Shown here piece by piece: positions 25,319 through 35,332 of a DNA stretch of 64,000 nucleotides (position 1 is the stretch's first letter; each line of letters starts with the position of its first letter). The notes under the pieces were generated by a model. The model was not told the DNA's origin, did not search any database, and saw only the letters and a list, made by a program, of their open reading frames with translations. The DNA is from an uncultured Eubacteriales bacterium (GTDB taxonomy: Bacteria; Bacillota; Clostridia; Oscillospirales; CAG-272): assembly GCA_948467545.1 (NCBI GenBank), contig CAOKER010000003.1, positions 195,655-259,654 of the forward strand. The letters run 5' to 3'. The position numbers were made by a program, and so were the translations under genes.

Positions 25319-27292
25319 TCAGTATTCGCTTTGCTTTCGGTTTATACATACGATTGTTCCGTCGTCGGTTTCAATTTCGGGTTTAAAGCCGGAAAATGAA
25401 TATCCTGACGGATAAAATGCATAGAGCTGTTCACCGTTTTCTGCGCAGAGTGCCGTATTTGAGCATATATCTTTTTGTCGTGTATTCTGACCTAAAAACA
25501 TATTTTCTGTTGAATACAGAAAGGTTGGTTTTGTGGGAATTTGTTTTACCATAAATAACGCAGCGCTGTGCGGATTCATAAGAGCGGATTTTATTTCCGA
25601 AGATGTTTCCGCATATTTTCTTTTTATGCAGTCAAAGATCATTGAACGTCCCATGCCGACTTTCTCAAGGCTGAAAGTAATGTCCCGCAGGCTGTCGGTA
25701 TAATTGAACAGGCCGATGAAGCTTGTTTCGCTGTCGAGCTCGGCTATTACCGCTTCGGGTTTTTCTTCGAAATAATTGACCGGTCTGCCGGTTATTCCGA
25801 TAGGCGGGATTTGACCGAGAATCAATTTTCTTCTCGGGGGGCTTAAATTTTCAAGTTCTTCGTTGTATAGAACAGAGCCTCCCGACAAGGCTACGGATAC
25901 TGCCCAGAACAGGGCTTCCGAGTATGTACAGTCAAATCCGTCTCCGTTATCATAGTCGCGTACGACAAGTCCGTCGGGATCATTTAAAAATACACTGTGA
26001 TTGTAGAAATAACGGTGAAACACTGTGGACGTTACCTGCTGCATTATTGTCCAGTAAGAGGGATTTTCATAATTTTTCCCCCATATAATGTCGCACGAAA
26101 TTCTCTGGATGTCAAAGATACCCGCACATTCAAGTATAGGCGAACCGCAGGACAGCAGAACGGTATTTTCTCCTACGGTATCGCGTATCGTCTGCATGGC
26201 CTTTCTGAACAGAGCAACGCAGTAATCGGTGTTATATCTTGTTACACTTTTTTGACCGGCACCCATTTTTCCGAGCAATCCGTCAAGAAAATCAAGCTTG
26301 AAATAATCGGCATGGTATTCATCGGTCATTCTGCGGAAGGTGGTGCGGAGGAGCTTATAATATTCCGGGTTATCGAGATCAAACGAATGAACTCCCGGTA
26401 TCGGTGACGCATCTGTTCGTGCAAGATGTTTGAGGTCGCCGTAATATTCAGATTTTTCGTCGATTAGTCCCGGAGCGAGCCAAAGCCCGAATTTTAGTCC
26501 GTATTCATGTACTCTTTCTGCCGTATAAGCAATTCCTCGCGGAAAGCGTTCCGTGTTTTCTTCCCAGATTCCGGGAAAGGAACGGCTTTTCTGCCACCCG
26601 TCGTCAATTTGGATTAGGTTTGCTTTTTCGGCGGTGTAAAATTTGAGCTTTTCTGCGCAGTTTAGTATTTTGTCTTCGCTGACTTCTCCGTAGTAGCATG
26701 ACCATGAGCAGAATCCGCTTGGTACCGAGGCGAGAGGTCTCGAATTGTTTTCCTTGCCGATCAGCATTGCATACCTCTCTAAAAAGCATTCGACAGGCTC
26801 TTCGCAGACAGTATATTTTTCGAGGTTGTATTTTTCGCCGGGAATCAGGCGTTTGTCTTCCATATCGTAGTGTACAGTAAACGAATCGGATGTCAGAAGA
26901 ATCCAGGCATAAAACCTGTGAGCCGTCAAAAATCCTATCCCTTCGGATTTTTTATCGTCATCGGTTTTGACAAGGATAAGAGTTCTGCTGCAGATTTCTG
27001 ACTTCTCATCCATGCACCCGCATTTCGTTATATCGTTTGTGCAGTTCATATCGCTGTAGAACATTGGATTTTTATTTAAAAAATTCGGTTTAAGCGGATA
27101 TATAATTTCTATTGCTTTCAGTGCGGGATCAGTTTTGGAGTATAGGTACGGCGAGAGGATTCCGTTTTTACTCTGCAGATTGAAGACAAATTCGTCACAG
27201 CTTACGGTACCGTCCTTTATTTCATACTGTACGGGAATATTACTGACAGGATATTCTATCGACAGAACAGGAGCATCCTTATTTATCAGCAT
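25319..27292 (-). CDS. Alpha-galactosidase (GH36, clan GH-D), cytoplasmic
   Basis: The enzyme releases alpha-linked galactose from raffinose-type sugars, galactomannan or other side chains. The 657-residue protein has the N-terminal beta-sandwich, then the (beta/alpha)8 domain: GFCSWSCYYGEVSEDKI and LIQIDDGWQKS, FGLWLAPGLI, the nucleophile in DYFKLDFLDG near 330, and the acid/base in QRISCDI near 400. There is no signal peptide. The start is placed at ATG 27292 (MLINKDAP) because GAAAGG lies 13 nt upstream; an in-frame ATG at 27304 sits on the SD. It converges on the transporter operon and probably shares its substrate pool, but has its own promoter. Confidence 0.9.
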   Translation of the reverse strand: MLINKDAPVLSIEYPVSNIPVQYEIKDGTVSCDEFVFNLQSKNGILSPYLYSKTDPALKAIEIIYPLKPNFLNKNPMFYSDMNCTNDITKCGCMDEKSEICSRTLILVKTDDDKKSEGIGFLTAHRFYAWILLTSDSFTVHYDMEDKRLIPGEKYNLEKYTVCEEPVECFLERYAMLIGKENNSRPLASVPSGFCSWSCYYGEVSEDKILNCAEKLKFYTAEKANLIQIDDGWQKSRSFPGIWEENTERFPRGIAYTAERVHEYGLKFGLWLAPGLIDEKSEYYGDLKHLARTDASPIPGVHSFDLDNPEYYKLLRTTFRRMTDEYHADYFKLDFLDGLLGKMGAGQKSVTRYNTDYCVALFRKAMQTIRDTVGENTVLLSCGSPILECAGIFDIQRISCDIIWGKNYENPSYWTIMQQVTSTVFHRYFYNHSVFLNDPDGLVVRDYDNGDGFDCTYSEALFWAVSVALSGGSVLYNEELENLSPPRRKLILGQIPPIGITGRPVNYFEEKPEAVIAELDSETSFIGLFNYTDSLRDITFSLEKVGMGRSMIFDCIKRKYAETSSEIKSALMNPHSAALFMVKQIPTKPTFLYSTENMFLGQNTRQKDICSNTALCAENGEQLYAFYPSGYSFSGFKPEIETDDGTIVCINRKQSEY

Positions 27293-27425
27293 TTTAATTA
27301 CCATGCCTTTCTGACATTAAGAAATTTGAACTGAGGTTTGAGTATTTCGGTATTTTTCCCGCCCGATATCTTTTTTGCGCCCAAATTTTCTGTTAAGAGG
27401 AAGACGGAAAGATACCGGGATTCTT

Positions 27426-27911
27426 CTATGCGTTTTCATCATCTCTCCAGCCCTTGCATACATCTACCCATTTTTGAAACGAAGAATATTTTTCGAGCTC
27501 AGGGACGGTAAGCTCAATTGCGCTGTTGCTGCTTCCGCATGCAGGAAAAACGGTATCAAATCTTTTAAGCGATTCGTCGAGGCAGATTATAACCCCTTCA
27601 TTCACGGCAAAAGGACAGACGCCTCCTACCGCGTGACCGGTTAGCTTTTCCGTTTCTTCGGGCTTCAGCATTTTTGCTTTGATTCCGAATTCGGCTTTAA
27701 ATCTTGCATTGTCTATTCTCGTATCGCCCGCACAGACTATTAAAACGGCGCTTCCCCCGGCTGCGAATGAGATAGTTTTGGCAATTCTGCACGGCTCGCA
27801 TTGAAGCGCGTCTGCCGCGAGCGCAACCGTTGCACTGGAGGTATCGAACTCCTTTATTCTGCTGTCAATACCGGCAGCTTTAAAAAATGCCCTTACTTTT
27901 TCAATTGACAT
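27426..27911 (-). CDS. YbaK/EbsC-family aminoacyl-tRNA deacylase (PrdX/YwhH-like)
   Basis: Proteins of this family hydrolyse mischarged tRNAs in trans, for example Ala- or Cys-tRNA(Pro). The 161-residue product starts at MSIEKVRAFF (ATG 27911, AGAGGA about 15 nt upstream; a longer frame from 27935 lacks an SD). Family features are the IAKTISF strand with the conserved Lys, the AGDTRID segment, and GHAVGGVCPFAV, the GGxxP loop that shapes the active site. It differs from the second YbaK protein at 29731, which has the GYIHGGCSPIG loop, so the two probably have different tRNA specificities. It is transcribed alone from a promoter at 28000-28029. Confidence 0.85.
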   Translation of the reverse strand: MSIEKVRAFFKAAGIDSRIKEFDTSSATVALAADALQCEPCRIAKTISFAAGGSAVLIVCAGDTRIDNARFKAEFGIKAKMLKPEETEKLTGHAVGGVCPFAVNEGVIICLDESLKRFDTVFPACGSSNSAIELTVPELEKYSSFQKWVDVCKGWRDDENA

Positions 27912-27999
27912 AATTCTCTGTTCAGTTCCTCTCATAAAAGATATTTACCCGAAAGCATTCATATATTGAAAATTCTTGTATACTGTTTTCAGATAAGGC

Positions 28000-28029
28000 A
28001 TTTTATCACGCATTGACGGCCGATGTCAA
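28000..28029 (-). promoter_or_regulatory. Promoter of the YbaK/EbsC gene
   Basis: On the minus strand TTGACA (28029-28024) and an extended -10 TGATAAAAT (TAAAAT at 28005-28000) are separated by 18 bp. A start near 27992 gives a leader of about 80 nt. Confidence 0.6.
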
Positions 28030-28240
28030 TACTTAAAAATGCAAATTCTATTTGTTAAATCATATAACTATAGACTATAAGCTATAAGAAAAATATTCAG
28101 CTGTTTTCATAGCAGCAGATTTCATCGGCTTTTTAGCGGCAGTATGGTCTGACGCGGCGTTTCATGACGGTGAGATTTGCATATTAATTAAACGGTGATT
28201 TTCATCTTAATTAAATCGATATGGACATATTATATTTGGC

Positions 28241-28269
28241 TTGATTTTTTCGGCGTAATATATTATAAT
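28241..28269 (+). promoter_or_regulatory. Promoter of the M18 peptidase-ybaK operon
   Basis: TTGATT (28241-28246) and a perfect TATAAT (28264-28269) are 17 bp apart. The leader to the peptidase start is about 140 nt. The remaining 27.9-28.4 kb gap holds this promoter and the divergent one at 28000-28029, and no gene. Confidence 0.7.
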
Positions 28270-28416
28270 TCCGATATACAGTTCAGACAGCTGTCGGCGG
28301 TGACGAAGAATTAGAGTGAAACAAGAAAAATGAGAGAATTCGTATTCCGCAGTGGACTTTTTTACGCTTTGTTTGTGTATAGCGCCGCAAAAGCATAGAA
28401 AGGCATGGTGATTTTT

Positions 28417-29703
28417 ATGAACAGAGAGCTTTTTAAATTTATTGATGCTTGTCCGACTCCATTTCATTCGGCCGAATATATCGGCGGACTTTTGCATGAT
28501 TCCGGATTTACCGAGCTTCGGGAAAGTGAAGATTGGAGGCTTGAAAGAGGCCGTGGATATTATACCGTACGCGGCGGCTCGTCGCTGATAGCCTTTCGCA
28601 TGCCGGAGAGGGAATACAGCGGGTTTATGATAACGGCGTCACATTGTGACAGTCCGTGTATAAAAATAAAAGAAAATGCCGAAATTCCGGACGGATTTAC
28701 AGTGAGGCTTTCCTCGGAAATCTACGGAGGAATGCTTTGCTCATCCTGGCTTGACAGACCGTTGTCCGCTGCCGGACGGATTATCGTGAAAACAGGGAAT
28801 CGGCTGTCTCCGAGAACGGTTCGGCTCTCAGGTGTGCAGGCAATAATTCCTAATGTTGCGATACACATGAAAAGAAACGCCAATGAGAGTACAAATTACA
28901 ACGCTTCGGTTGATATGCTTCCTCTTTATCGGTGCGATGACGGAAAAGAGAATCTGCTTTCTTCGGCGGCAGCCGCTGCAGGCGTTGGAAGGGAGGATAT
29001 TATTTCGTCGGAGCTTGTGTTGTTTAACCCGGAACACGGAGTGGAATGGAACGGATTTATCTCCGCCCCGCGCCTTGATGATCTTCAGTGTGTTTATGCC
29101 TCGCTTTCCGCGTTTCTGCGTGCCGGAGAAAGCGGAAGCATACCTGTGCTTTCTGTTTTTGACGGTGAGGAAATCGGAAGTCAGACCATGCAGGGCGCAG
29201 GAGCGACATTTTTGTACGATGTTTTAAGACGGATTGTGAATTCGTCGGGAGGAGACCATGCGGCATACTGCCGGCTTCTTGCCGGAAGCTTTATTGTGTC
29301 CTGCGACAATGCTCACGCGGTGCATCCGAATCATACCGAATACAAAGATCCGAATCATTGCGTCTATATGAACGGCGGAGTTGTGATAAAATACAACTCG
29401 AATAAAAGATACACAACCGATTCGGTGTCGGAAGCGTTTTTCCGCCTTATCTGCGGAGAGGCCGGCGTTCCTGTACAGCTGTATGCCAATCGTGCAGATA
29501 TGGCCGGAGGCTCTACTCTCGGCTGTATTGCAAATACGCAGGTATCGGTAAATACTGTAGATATCGGACTGGCTCAGCTTGCAATGCATTCCGCACTGGA
29601 GACCGCGGGGGCCAAGGATACGGAGTATCTTGAACGCGCTTTGAAAGTTTTTTATGAAAAGACGGTTTGTTCCGACGGAGACGGCTCATACATTCTGATT
29701 TAA
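28417..29703 (+). CDS. M18 family aminopeptidase (aspartyl/broad-specificity)
   Basis: This is a cytoplasmic dinuclear metallo-aminopeptidase for peptide recycling. The 428-residue protein opens with the family hallmark FIDACPTPFHSAEYI. It contains the first metal ligand in ASHCDSPCIKIK near 75, the general base and ligand pair in FDGEEIGSQTMQGA near 250, and a final histidine in LAQLAMHSALE. The start at 28417 (MNRELFKF) has GAAAGG 13 nt upstream; an in-frame ATG 12 nt earlier overlaps the SD. It is the first gene of a two-gene unit with ybaK, 27 bp apart. Confidence 0.92.
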   Translation: MNRELFKFIDACPTPFHSAEYIGGLLHDSGFTELRESEDWRLERGRGYYTVRGGSSLIAFRMPEREYSGFMITASHCDSPCIKIKENAEIPDGFTVRLSSEIYGGMLCSSWLDRPLSAAGRIIVKTGNRLSPRTVRLSGVQAIIPNVAIHMKRNANESTNYNASVDMLPLYRCDDGKENLLSSAAAAAGVGREDIISSELVLFNPEHGVEWNGFISAPRLDDLQCVYASLSAFLRAGESGSIPVLSVFDGEEIGSQTMQGAGATFLYDVLRRIVNSSGGDHAAYCRLLAGSFIVSCDNAHAVHPNHTEYKDPNHCVYMNGGVVIKYNSNKRYTTDSVSEAFFRLICGEAGVPVQLYANRADMAGGSTLGCIANTQVSVNTVDIGLAQLAMHSALETAGAKDTEYLERALKVFYEKTVCSDGDGSYILI

Positions 29704-29730
29704 TATGATGCGAAAGGCGTGACTGTAGAG

Positions 29731-30207
29731 ATGGACTTTAAGACAAATGTAATGCGAATAATAGAGGGCAAAAAAATATCTTACAAACCATATGATTATT
29801 CGGAAACGGATGCGCTCAGCGCATCCGAAGTTGCCGCCGTTCTTGGTCAAAAGCCGGAGTGCGTATTTAAAACGCTTGTTACGGTGGGAAAATCCGGAGA
29901 ACACTATGTTTTTATGCTTCCGGCAGATGAAGAACTCGATTTGAAGAAAGCTGCCAGAGCGGTGGGTGAAAAATCGGTTGAGATGCTGAAATCAAAGGAG
30001 CTTCTGCCCCTTACAGGATATATTCACGGCGGATGCTCTCCTATAGGAATGAAGAAATTTTTTCGGACTATCGTACACGAATCCGCAAAAAAATGCAGTA
30101 CGATTTTTTTCAGCGCGGGGAAAATAGGATATCAGATAGAGATGAATCCGCTTGACCTGGAGAGAATTATTCGGCTTAGATATGCAGATCTTATTGCGGA
30201 CGCCTGA
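29731..30207 (+). CDS. ybaK: Cys-tRNA(Pro)/Cys-tRNA(Cys) deacylase YbaK
   Basis: YbaK clears Cys-tRNA(Pro) formed by prolyl-tRNA synthetase. The 159-residue product shows the YbaK-specific pattern: CVFKTLVTV with the conserved Lys, LDLKKAARAVGEKSVEML, and the loop GYIHGGCSPIGMKK. The start is ATG 29731 (MDFKTNVM) with GAAAGG 13 nt upstream; the GTG 12 nt earlier sits next to the SD. It follows the M18 peptidase gene and probably shares its mRNA. It is the second trans-editing gene within 2.3 kb. Confidence 0.92.
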   Translation: MDFKTNVMRIIEGKKISYKPYDYSETDALSASEVAAVLGQKPECVFKTLVTVGKSGEHYVFMLPADEELDLKKAARAVGEKSVEMLKSKELLPLTGYIHGGCSPIGMKKFFRTIVHESAKKCSTIFFSAGKIGYQIEMNPLDLERIIRLRYADLIADA

Positions 30208-30304
30208 AATTTTGTATGCCATAATATAGCATGATCGGTTAATTTAATTATTTTACCTTTTTGGAAAATAAATCTCTTCAGGCTATTTCTTTTTTTTAAA
30301 TAGT

Positions 30305-30314
30305 GTGCTATAAT
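30305..30314 (+). promoter_or_regulatory. Extended -10 promoter of purB
   Basis: GTGCTATAAT gives an extended -10 (TGnTATAAT) with a perfect TATAAT at 30309-30314. No good -35 box lies 17 bp upstream (a T-rich stretch is there). The leader to purB is about 105 nt and shows no recognised purine riboswitch. Confidence 0.5.
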
Positions 30315-30426
30315 ATAGCTTGTTAATCATGGTAAAGCTTTGATATAAATGCGCGTTGTGCGGATGATCACTTGGTGCCGTGTTATAAAGATGATATTCA
30401 GAACGTGAAAGGAATGGTCATATTTA

Positions 30427-31857
30427 ATGAGCTTGGTTTATGAAAATCCCCTTTGTACGAGATATTCGGGCCCGGAGATGAAAAAAATATTTTCTCCGGA
30501 TACAAAATTTCAGACATGGAGAAAGCTATGGATAGCCCTTGCCGAAAGTGAAAGAGAACTGGGGCTTGACATCACTGAAGAGCAGATTGAAGAGATGAAA
30601 GCGCACATCAGTGATATAGATTATGAACGTGCCGCTGAATATGAGCATGAGGTAAGACATGATGTTATGGCGCATGTTAAGACCTTCGGAGACTGCTGCC
30701 CTAAGGCAAAAGGTATAATTCATCTCGGCGCAACTTCGTGCTATGTCGGAGACAATACAGATATAATCGTAATGCGCGACGCGCTTCGGTTGATTCGTAA
30801 GCTTCTTGTCAACTGTATTGCGGCTGTTGCGGAATTTGCTGATAAATATAAGGATTTACCTACGCTTGCCTATACGCATTTTCAGGCCGCTCAGCCAACC
30901 ACGCTCGGAAAACGTGCCACGCTTTGGCTTCAGGACCTTATTTTTGATTTGGAGCAGCTTGACTTCCAAATTTCACGATTAAAACTGCTTGGCTGCAAGG
31001 GAACTACAGGTACCGCCGCAAGCTTTTATGAGCTTTTTGACGGAGATACCGATAAAGTCCAGAAGCTTGAAAAGCTTATTGCATCTAAAATGGGATTTGA
31101 CAGCTGTTATTATGTCTCAGGTCAAACGTATTCACGTAAGGTCGACTATAATGTTATGACCGTACTTTGCTCGATTGCTCAGAGTGCCGCAAAATTTTCA
31201 AATGATATACGTCTTTTATCGCACCTTAAGGAGTTTGACGAGCCCTTTGAAGCCGGTCAGATCGGCTCGTCTGCAATGGCATATAAGCGCAATCCAATGA
31301 GAAGCGAGCGAATTGCTTCTCTTGCCCGTTATATTATGGTGGATTCCCTGAATCCTGCGATAACGGCTGCAACACAGTGGTTTGAAAGAACGCTGGATGA
31401 TTCCGCGAACAAGAGAATATCCATTCCTGAGGCGTTTCTTGCTGCTGACGCAATACTTTCTCTGTATATAAATATAATATCGGGCGGTACGGTGTATCCG
31501 AATATGATGAAGCGTCATCTTGATGAAGAAATTCCTTTTATGGCGACGGAAAATATACTTATGTACTGCGTAAAAAAGGGAGGAGATAGGCAGGAGCTTC
31601 ATGAGGCTATCCGTCGTCACTCTGTGGCAACGACAAAAATGATAAAGCTTTCGGGAGAGAAGAACGATCTTTTTGACCGTATTCTTGCCGATCCGATTTT
31701 CGGACTGACGGCGGACGAGCTTGCTTCTCTCTCCGATCCTAAGCTGTTTACGGGATGTGCTCCGAAGCAGACCTCGGATTTTTTGAGAGACTGCGTTAAG
31801 CCTGTCCTTGAGGAGAATAAGCGGGAGCTTGGCGTAGAAGTGAGTATAAACGTTTGA
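30427..31857 (+). CDS. purB: Adenylosuccinate lyase
   Basis: PurB cleaves SAICAR and adenylosuccinate in purine synthesis. The 476-residue protein has the fumarase/aspartase fold with HLGATSCYVGDNTD near 99, the THFQAAQPTTLGKR segment with the catalytic His, and the family signature GSSAMAYKRNPMRSER at about 280-295, which carries the catalytic serine loop. GAAAGG lies 13 nt before the ATG; an out-of-frame ATG directly after the SD opens a frame of nine codons. purA and nadE follow, and no purine riboswitch was seen in front. Confidence 0.96.
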   Translation: MSLVYENPLCTRYSGPEMKKIFSPDTKFQTWRKLWIALAESERELGLDITEEQIEEMKAHISDIDYERAAEYEHEVRHDVMAHVKTFGDCCPKAKGIIHLGATSCYVGDNTDIIVMRDALRLIRKLLVNCIAAVAEFADKYKDLPTLAYTHFQAAQPTTLGKRATLWLQDLIFDLEQLDFQISRLKLLGCKGTTGTAASFYELFDGDTDKVQKLEKLIASKMGFDSCYYVSGQTYSRKVDYNVMTVLCSIAQSAAKFSNDIRLLSHLKEFDEPFEAGQIGSSAMAYKRNPMRSERIASLARYIMVDSLNPAITAATQWFERTLDDSANKRISIPEAFLAADAILSLYINIISGGTVYPNMMKRHLDEEIPFMATENILMYCVKKGGDRQELHEAIRRHSVATTKMIKLSGEKNDLFDRILADPIFGLTADELASLSDPKLFTGCAPKQTSDFLRDCVKPVLEENKRELGVEVSINV

Positions 31858-32048
31858 GTTTTATCGATGCCGAGCAATTGAAATTCGTTTTGCCGACGTC
31901 GATCTATAAATTAGGCGATGTCTATTTACTTTTGTGAGGGTGTCGCTTACAGTCAAAATATTTGAGCGGCACTGACTGAAATCATTGTAAATCCATCATA
32001 TTCTATGGTTTGAATAAATTAAGTTAATACGAAAGGAATTGTCGTGAA

Positions 32049-33323
32049 ATGATTACATCTATTACAGGTATAAACTGGGGAGATGAAGGCAAAGGCCGCA
32101 TGGTTGACCTTCTCAGCGAAAGCTATGATATTGTCGTACGTTATCAGGGAGGAAACAACGCGGGACATACGGTTGTAAATGATAAAGGAAAGTTTATACT
32201 TAATCTGCTCCCGTCCGGAATTCTAAGGGATAATACCGTCAACGTTATGGGCCCCGGTATGGTTATTGACGTTGAACATCTGTATGGCGAGGTTGAGAAG
32301 CTAAGAGCGGCGGGTATAAGCATTACGCCGGACAATCTTAAAATCAGCGATCGTGCGGTAATTTGTATGCCTTATCATAAGATGCTTGACTGCTTGGAGG
32401 AGGACAGACTCGGCGACGCAAAATTCGGTTCGACAAGACGCGGAATTGCACCGGTTTATGCTGACCGTTTTATGAAAAAAGCGTTTCGTATGGGTGAGCT
32501 TCTTCATATGGAGTCCGTGAGGAAGAAAATGCCAGGAATTCTGGAGTGGAAAAATCTTACCGTTGAAAAGGGATACGGTGCGGAAGCTCTGAGGAGTGAA
32601 GATATGATTGCATGGCTTGAAAAATACGGTCTTGCTTTCAAGGATTATATTTGCGATACGACAGAGTATCTTTCGGCTGAAATCAAAGCCGGAAAATCGC
32701 TGATGTTTGAGGCTCAGCTCGGAGCTCTCCGCGATATAGATTTCGGGATAATTCCATATACGTCATCATCCTATACTATTTCCTCTTATGCCCCGATCGG
32801 TGCGGGAATTCCTTCTCAGAAAATCGATAAAGCAATCGGTATCATGAAGGCTTATTCGAGCTGTGTGGGCGAAGGACCTTTTACCTGCGAGCTTTTCGGA
32901 GACGAGGCTAAAGCTCTGCGCGATGCAGGCGGCGAGTACGGCGCGGCAACAGGAAGACCGAGACGTGTGGGCGGCTTTGACGTGCCTGCTTCCAGATACG
33001 GAATTATGATGCAGGGAGCTGACGAGATTGCACTTACAAAGTTGGATGTGCTTTCTTATGCCGAAAGGATTCCGGTATGCGTAAAATATAACATAAACGG
33101 TATTCTCACCGACCGTTTCCCGATGGGCGACGATTTGAACTGTGCTAAGCCGGTTTACGAATATCTTGACGGCTGGAAATGTGACATAACCGGATGCAGA
33201 AGCTTTTCGCAGCTTCCCGTAAATGCTCAGAAATATATTAAATATATAGAAGAAAAAACAGAATGCAATATTAAGTATGTCTCGGTCGGTGCCGGACGGG
33301 ATGAATATTTTGTAATGGATTGA
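32049..33323 (+). CDS. purA: Adenylosuccinate synthetase
   Basis: PurA joins IMP and aspartate with GTP to make adenylosuccinate, the substrate of the lyase encoded just upstream. The 424-residue protein starts directly with the GTP-binding P loop, ITGINWGDEGKGRMVDLLS (residues 3-21), followed by YQGGNNAGHTV near 32-42, and contains STRRGIAPVY, the IMP-binding TSSSYTISS region and the GEGPFTCE loop. GAAAGG lies 14 nt before the ATG. The 191-bp gap to purB contains no clear terminator, so cotranscription is possible. Confidence 0.96.
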   Translation: MITSITGINWGDEGKGRMVDLLSESYDIVVRYQGGNNAGHTVVNDKGKFILNLLPSGILRDNTVNVMGPGMVIDVEHLYGEVEKLRAAGISITPDNLKISDRAVICMPYHKMLDCLEEDRLGDAKFGSTRRGIAPVYADRFMKKAFRMGELLHMESVRKKMPGILEWKNLTVEKGYGAEALRSEDMIAWLEKYGLAFKDYICDTTEYLSAEIKAGKSLMFEAQLGALRDIDFGIIPYTSSSYTISSYAPIGAGIPSQKIDKAIGIMKAYSSCVGEGPFTCELFGDEAKALRDAGGEYGAATGRPRRVGGFDVPASRYGIMMQGADEIALTKLDVLSYAERIPVCVKYNINGILTDRFPMGDDLNCAKPVYEYLDGWKCDITGCRSFSQLPVNAQKYIKYIEEKTECNIKYVSVGAGRDEYFVMD

Positions 33324-33415
33324 GACTGTAAGTTTATATCGTATAGCGGTATTCATGCACGGTGTTATAGCCGAAAGCGGTTAAAATTCAGAGTGTATAC
33401 GAAAGGCATCTAACA

Positions 33416-35332
33416 ATGAAGGATGGATTTATCAAGGCTGCGGCAGCGACGCCCGAGCTTGCTGTCGCGGACTGTACTTTTAACACAGAGCAGATTATAT
33501 CGCTTATGAAAAAGGCACAGAAGCAGGGCTCTGCCGTGATTGTATTTCCGGAGCTTTGCATTACCGGTTATTGCTGTTCTGATTTGTTTTCACAAGACCG
33601 CTTGCTTGAGACGGCGGAAAGTTCTTTGATTAAAATAATAAAAGCAAGCGAGGGAATTTTTTCGCTTACCTTTATTGGTCTGCCGGTACAGGTTTGCGGA
33701 AAGCTGTATAACTGCGCCGCGGCGGTTCAGAACGGAAAGCTTCTCGGTCTTGTGCCGAAAAGCTATCTTCCTAACTACAATGAATTTTATGAGGCACGCC
33801 ATTTTGAGCCGGCTGACAGAAATGCCGAATGTATCTGCGTTTCCTTTGCGGGATTTACCGTTCCGTTCGGGACAAATCAGCTTTTTTGTCATAAGAATAT
33901 AAAGGATTTAATTGTCGGTGCGGAAATATGCGAGGATTTATGGGGCCAGCTTCCTCCGTCGGTATCACACTGTATGGCCGGAGCTACGGTAATTGTCAAT
34001 CTTTCCGCTTCTCCGGAGTCGATAGGAAAGCCGGAATACCGTCGGGAGCTTGTGGGAATTCATTCTGCGCGCAATATATGCGGTTATATATATTCTAACG
34101 CGGGCGAAGGTGAGTCTACAACGGATCTTGTCTATTCCGGTCACTCCGTGATATGTGAAAACGGAACGTTTCTTGCAGAGCGTGCGCCGTTTGAAAAAAA
34201 TGATGTTATTTATTCGGAGATTGATGTAAAACGACTTGCTCATGAGCGCAGGAAGACAACGGACTTTAAAGTTTCTTTTAACAGCGGGTACAAATATATT
34301 TATTTTGACGGAGATATTTGCGACACAGATCTGACAAGAAGCTTTTCAAGGCGGCCGTTTGTGCCTGAAAACGAAAAGAGTCTTGCCGACCGCTGCAGGT
34401 TTATACTTGACATGCAGTCGTCCGCACTGGCAAAGCGTCTCAGGCACGCAGGATGCCGGACGGCTGTCATCGGTATTTCCGGGGGGCTTGATTCTACTCT
34501 CGCGCTTCTTGTGACAGCTTCCGCGATGGATAAGCTGGGGAAAGGCCATGACGATATTGTCACAGTTACAATGCCGTGCTTTGGAACTGGAAAACGTACC
34601 AGAGGGAATGCCGAAAAACTATGTGAGTATCTGAATACAAGATTTGTATGTATCGATATTGCCGATGCGGTTAAAGTACACCTGCGCGATATTGATCATC
34701 CGGACGACATATATGATGTGACTTATGAAAATGCCCAGGCAAGGGAGCGGACGCAGGTGCTTATGGATATGGCGAATAAAACCGGCGGAATTGTGATCGG
34801 AACCGGAGATCTTTCGGAGATGGCACTCGGATGGTCTACCTATAACGGAGATCATATGTCAATGTACGGTGTGAATTGCTCTGTGCCGAAAACTCTTGTG
34901 CGCTATCTTGTTTCATATTATGCCGAATACTGTGCCGATGAAAAACTTGCGGCGGTATTGCGTGATGTGCTTGATACTCCGGTTTCGCCGGAGCTGATTC
35001 CTGCGGCACACGGGGAGGAACTCGGTCAGCGTACGGAGGATATACTGGGAACTTACGAGCTTCATGATTTTTTCCTTTATTATTTTGTAAGATTCGGATA
35101 TTCACCGTCGAAAATTCTGAGAATTGCAAAAAAAGCATTTGCCGGGATATATGAAACCGATTATATAGAATCTACACTTCGTACATTTATAAGGCGGTTC
35201 TTTATTCAGCAGTTTAAGCGTTCATGTACTCCCGACGGGGTAAAGGTAGGTTCTGTAACGCTGTCTCCGCGCGGTGACTGGCGGATGCCTTCTGACGCTT
35301 GTTTTGGTGATTTTATTTCCGATATAGAGTAG
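33416..35332 (+). CDS. nadE: Glutamine-dependent NAD+ synthetase
   Basis: NadE amidates nicotinic acid adenine dinucleotide to NAD+, using ammonia produced by its own glutaminase domain. The 638 residues hold an N-terminal nitrilase-like domain (Glu in VFPELCITGY near 45, Lys in VPKSYLPNY near 120, nucleophile Cys in AEICEDLWG near 170) and a C-terminal synthetase domain with the ATP pyrophosphatase motif GISGGLDSTLAL near 355 and GTGDLSEMALGW. This two-domain form does not need external ammonia. GAAAGGC lies about 10 nt before the ATG. It follows purA by 92 bp, and two terminators follow. Confidence 0.95.
   Translation: MKDGFIKAAAATPELAVADCTFNTEQIISLMKKAQKQGSAVIVFPELCITGYCCSDLFSQDRLLETAESSLIKIIKASEGIFSLTFIGLPVQVCGKLYNCAAAVQNGKLLGLVPKSYLPNYNEFYEARHFEPADRNAECICVSFAGFTVPFGTNQLFCHKNIKDLIVGAEICEDLWGQLPPSVSHCMAGATVIVNLSASPESIGKPEYRRELVGIHSARNICGYIYSNAGEGESTTDLVYSGHSVICENGTFLAERAPFEKNDVIYSEIDVKRLAHERRKTTDFKVSFNSGYKYIYFDGDICDTDLTRSFSRRPFVPENEKSLADRCRFILDMQSSALAKRLRHAGCRTAVIGISGGLDSTLALLVTASAMDKLGKGHDDIVTVTMPCFGTGKRTRGNAEKLCEYLNTRFVCIDIADAVKVHLRDIDHPDDIYDVTYENAQARERTQVLMDMANKTGGIVIGTGDLSEMALGWSTYNGDHMSMYGVNCSVPKTLVRYLVSYYAEYCADEKLAAVLRDVLDTPVSPELIPAAHGEELGQRTEDILGTYELHDFFLYYFVRFGYSPSKILRIAKKAFAGIYETDYIESTLRTFIRRFFIQQFKRSCTPDGVKVGSVTLSPRGDWRMPSDACFGDFISDIE

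Noticed and set aside
25042..25386. 114-codon plus-strand frame with GGAG seven bases upstream
   Set aside because: It runs through the 11-bp repeat array and the terminator hairpin and into the end of the alpha-galactosidase gene, so the repeated peptide is a by-product of the DNA repeat.
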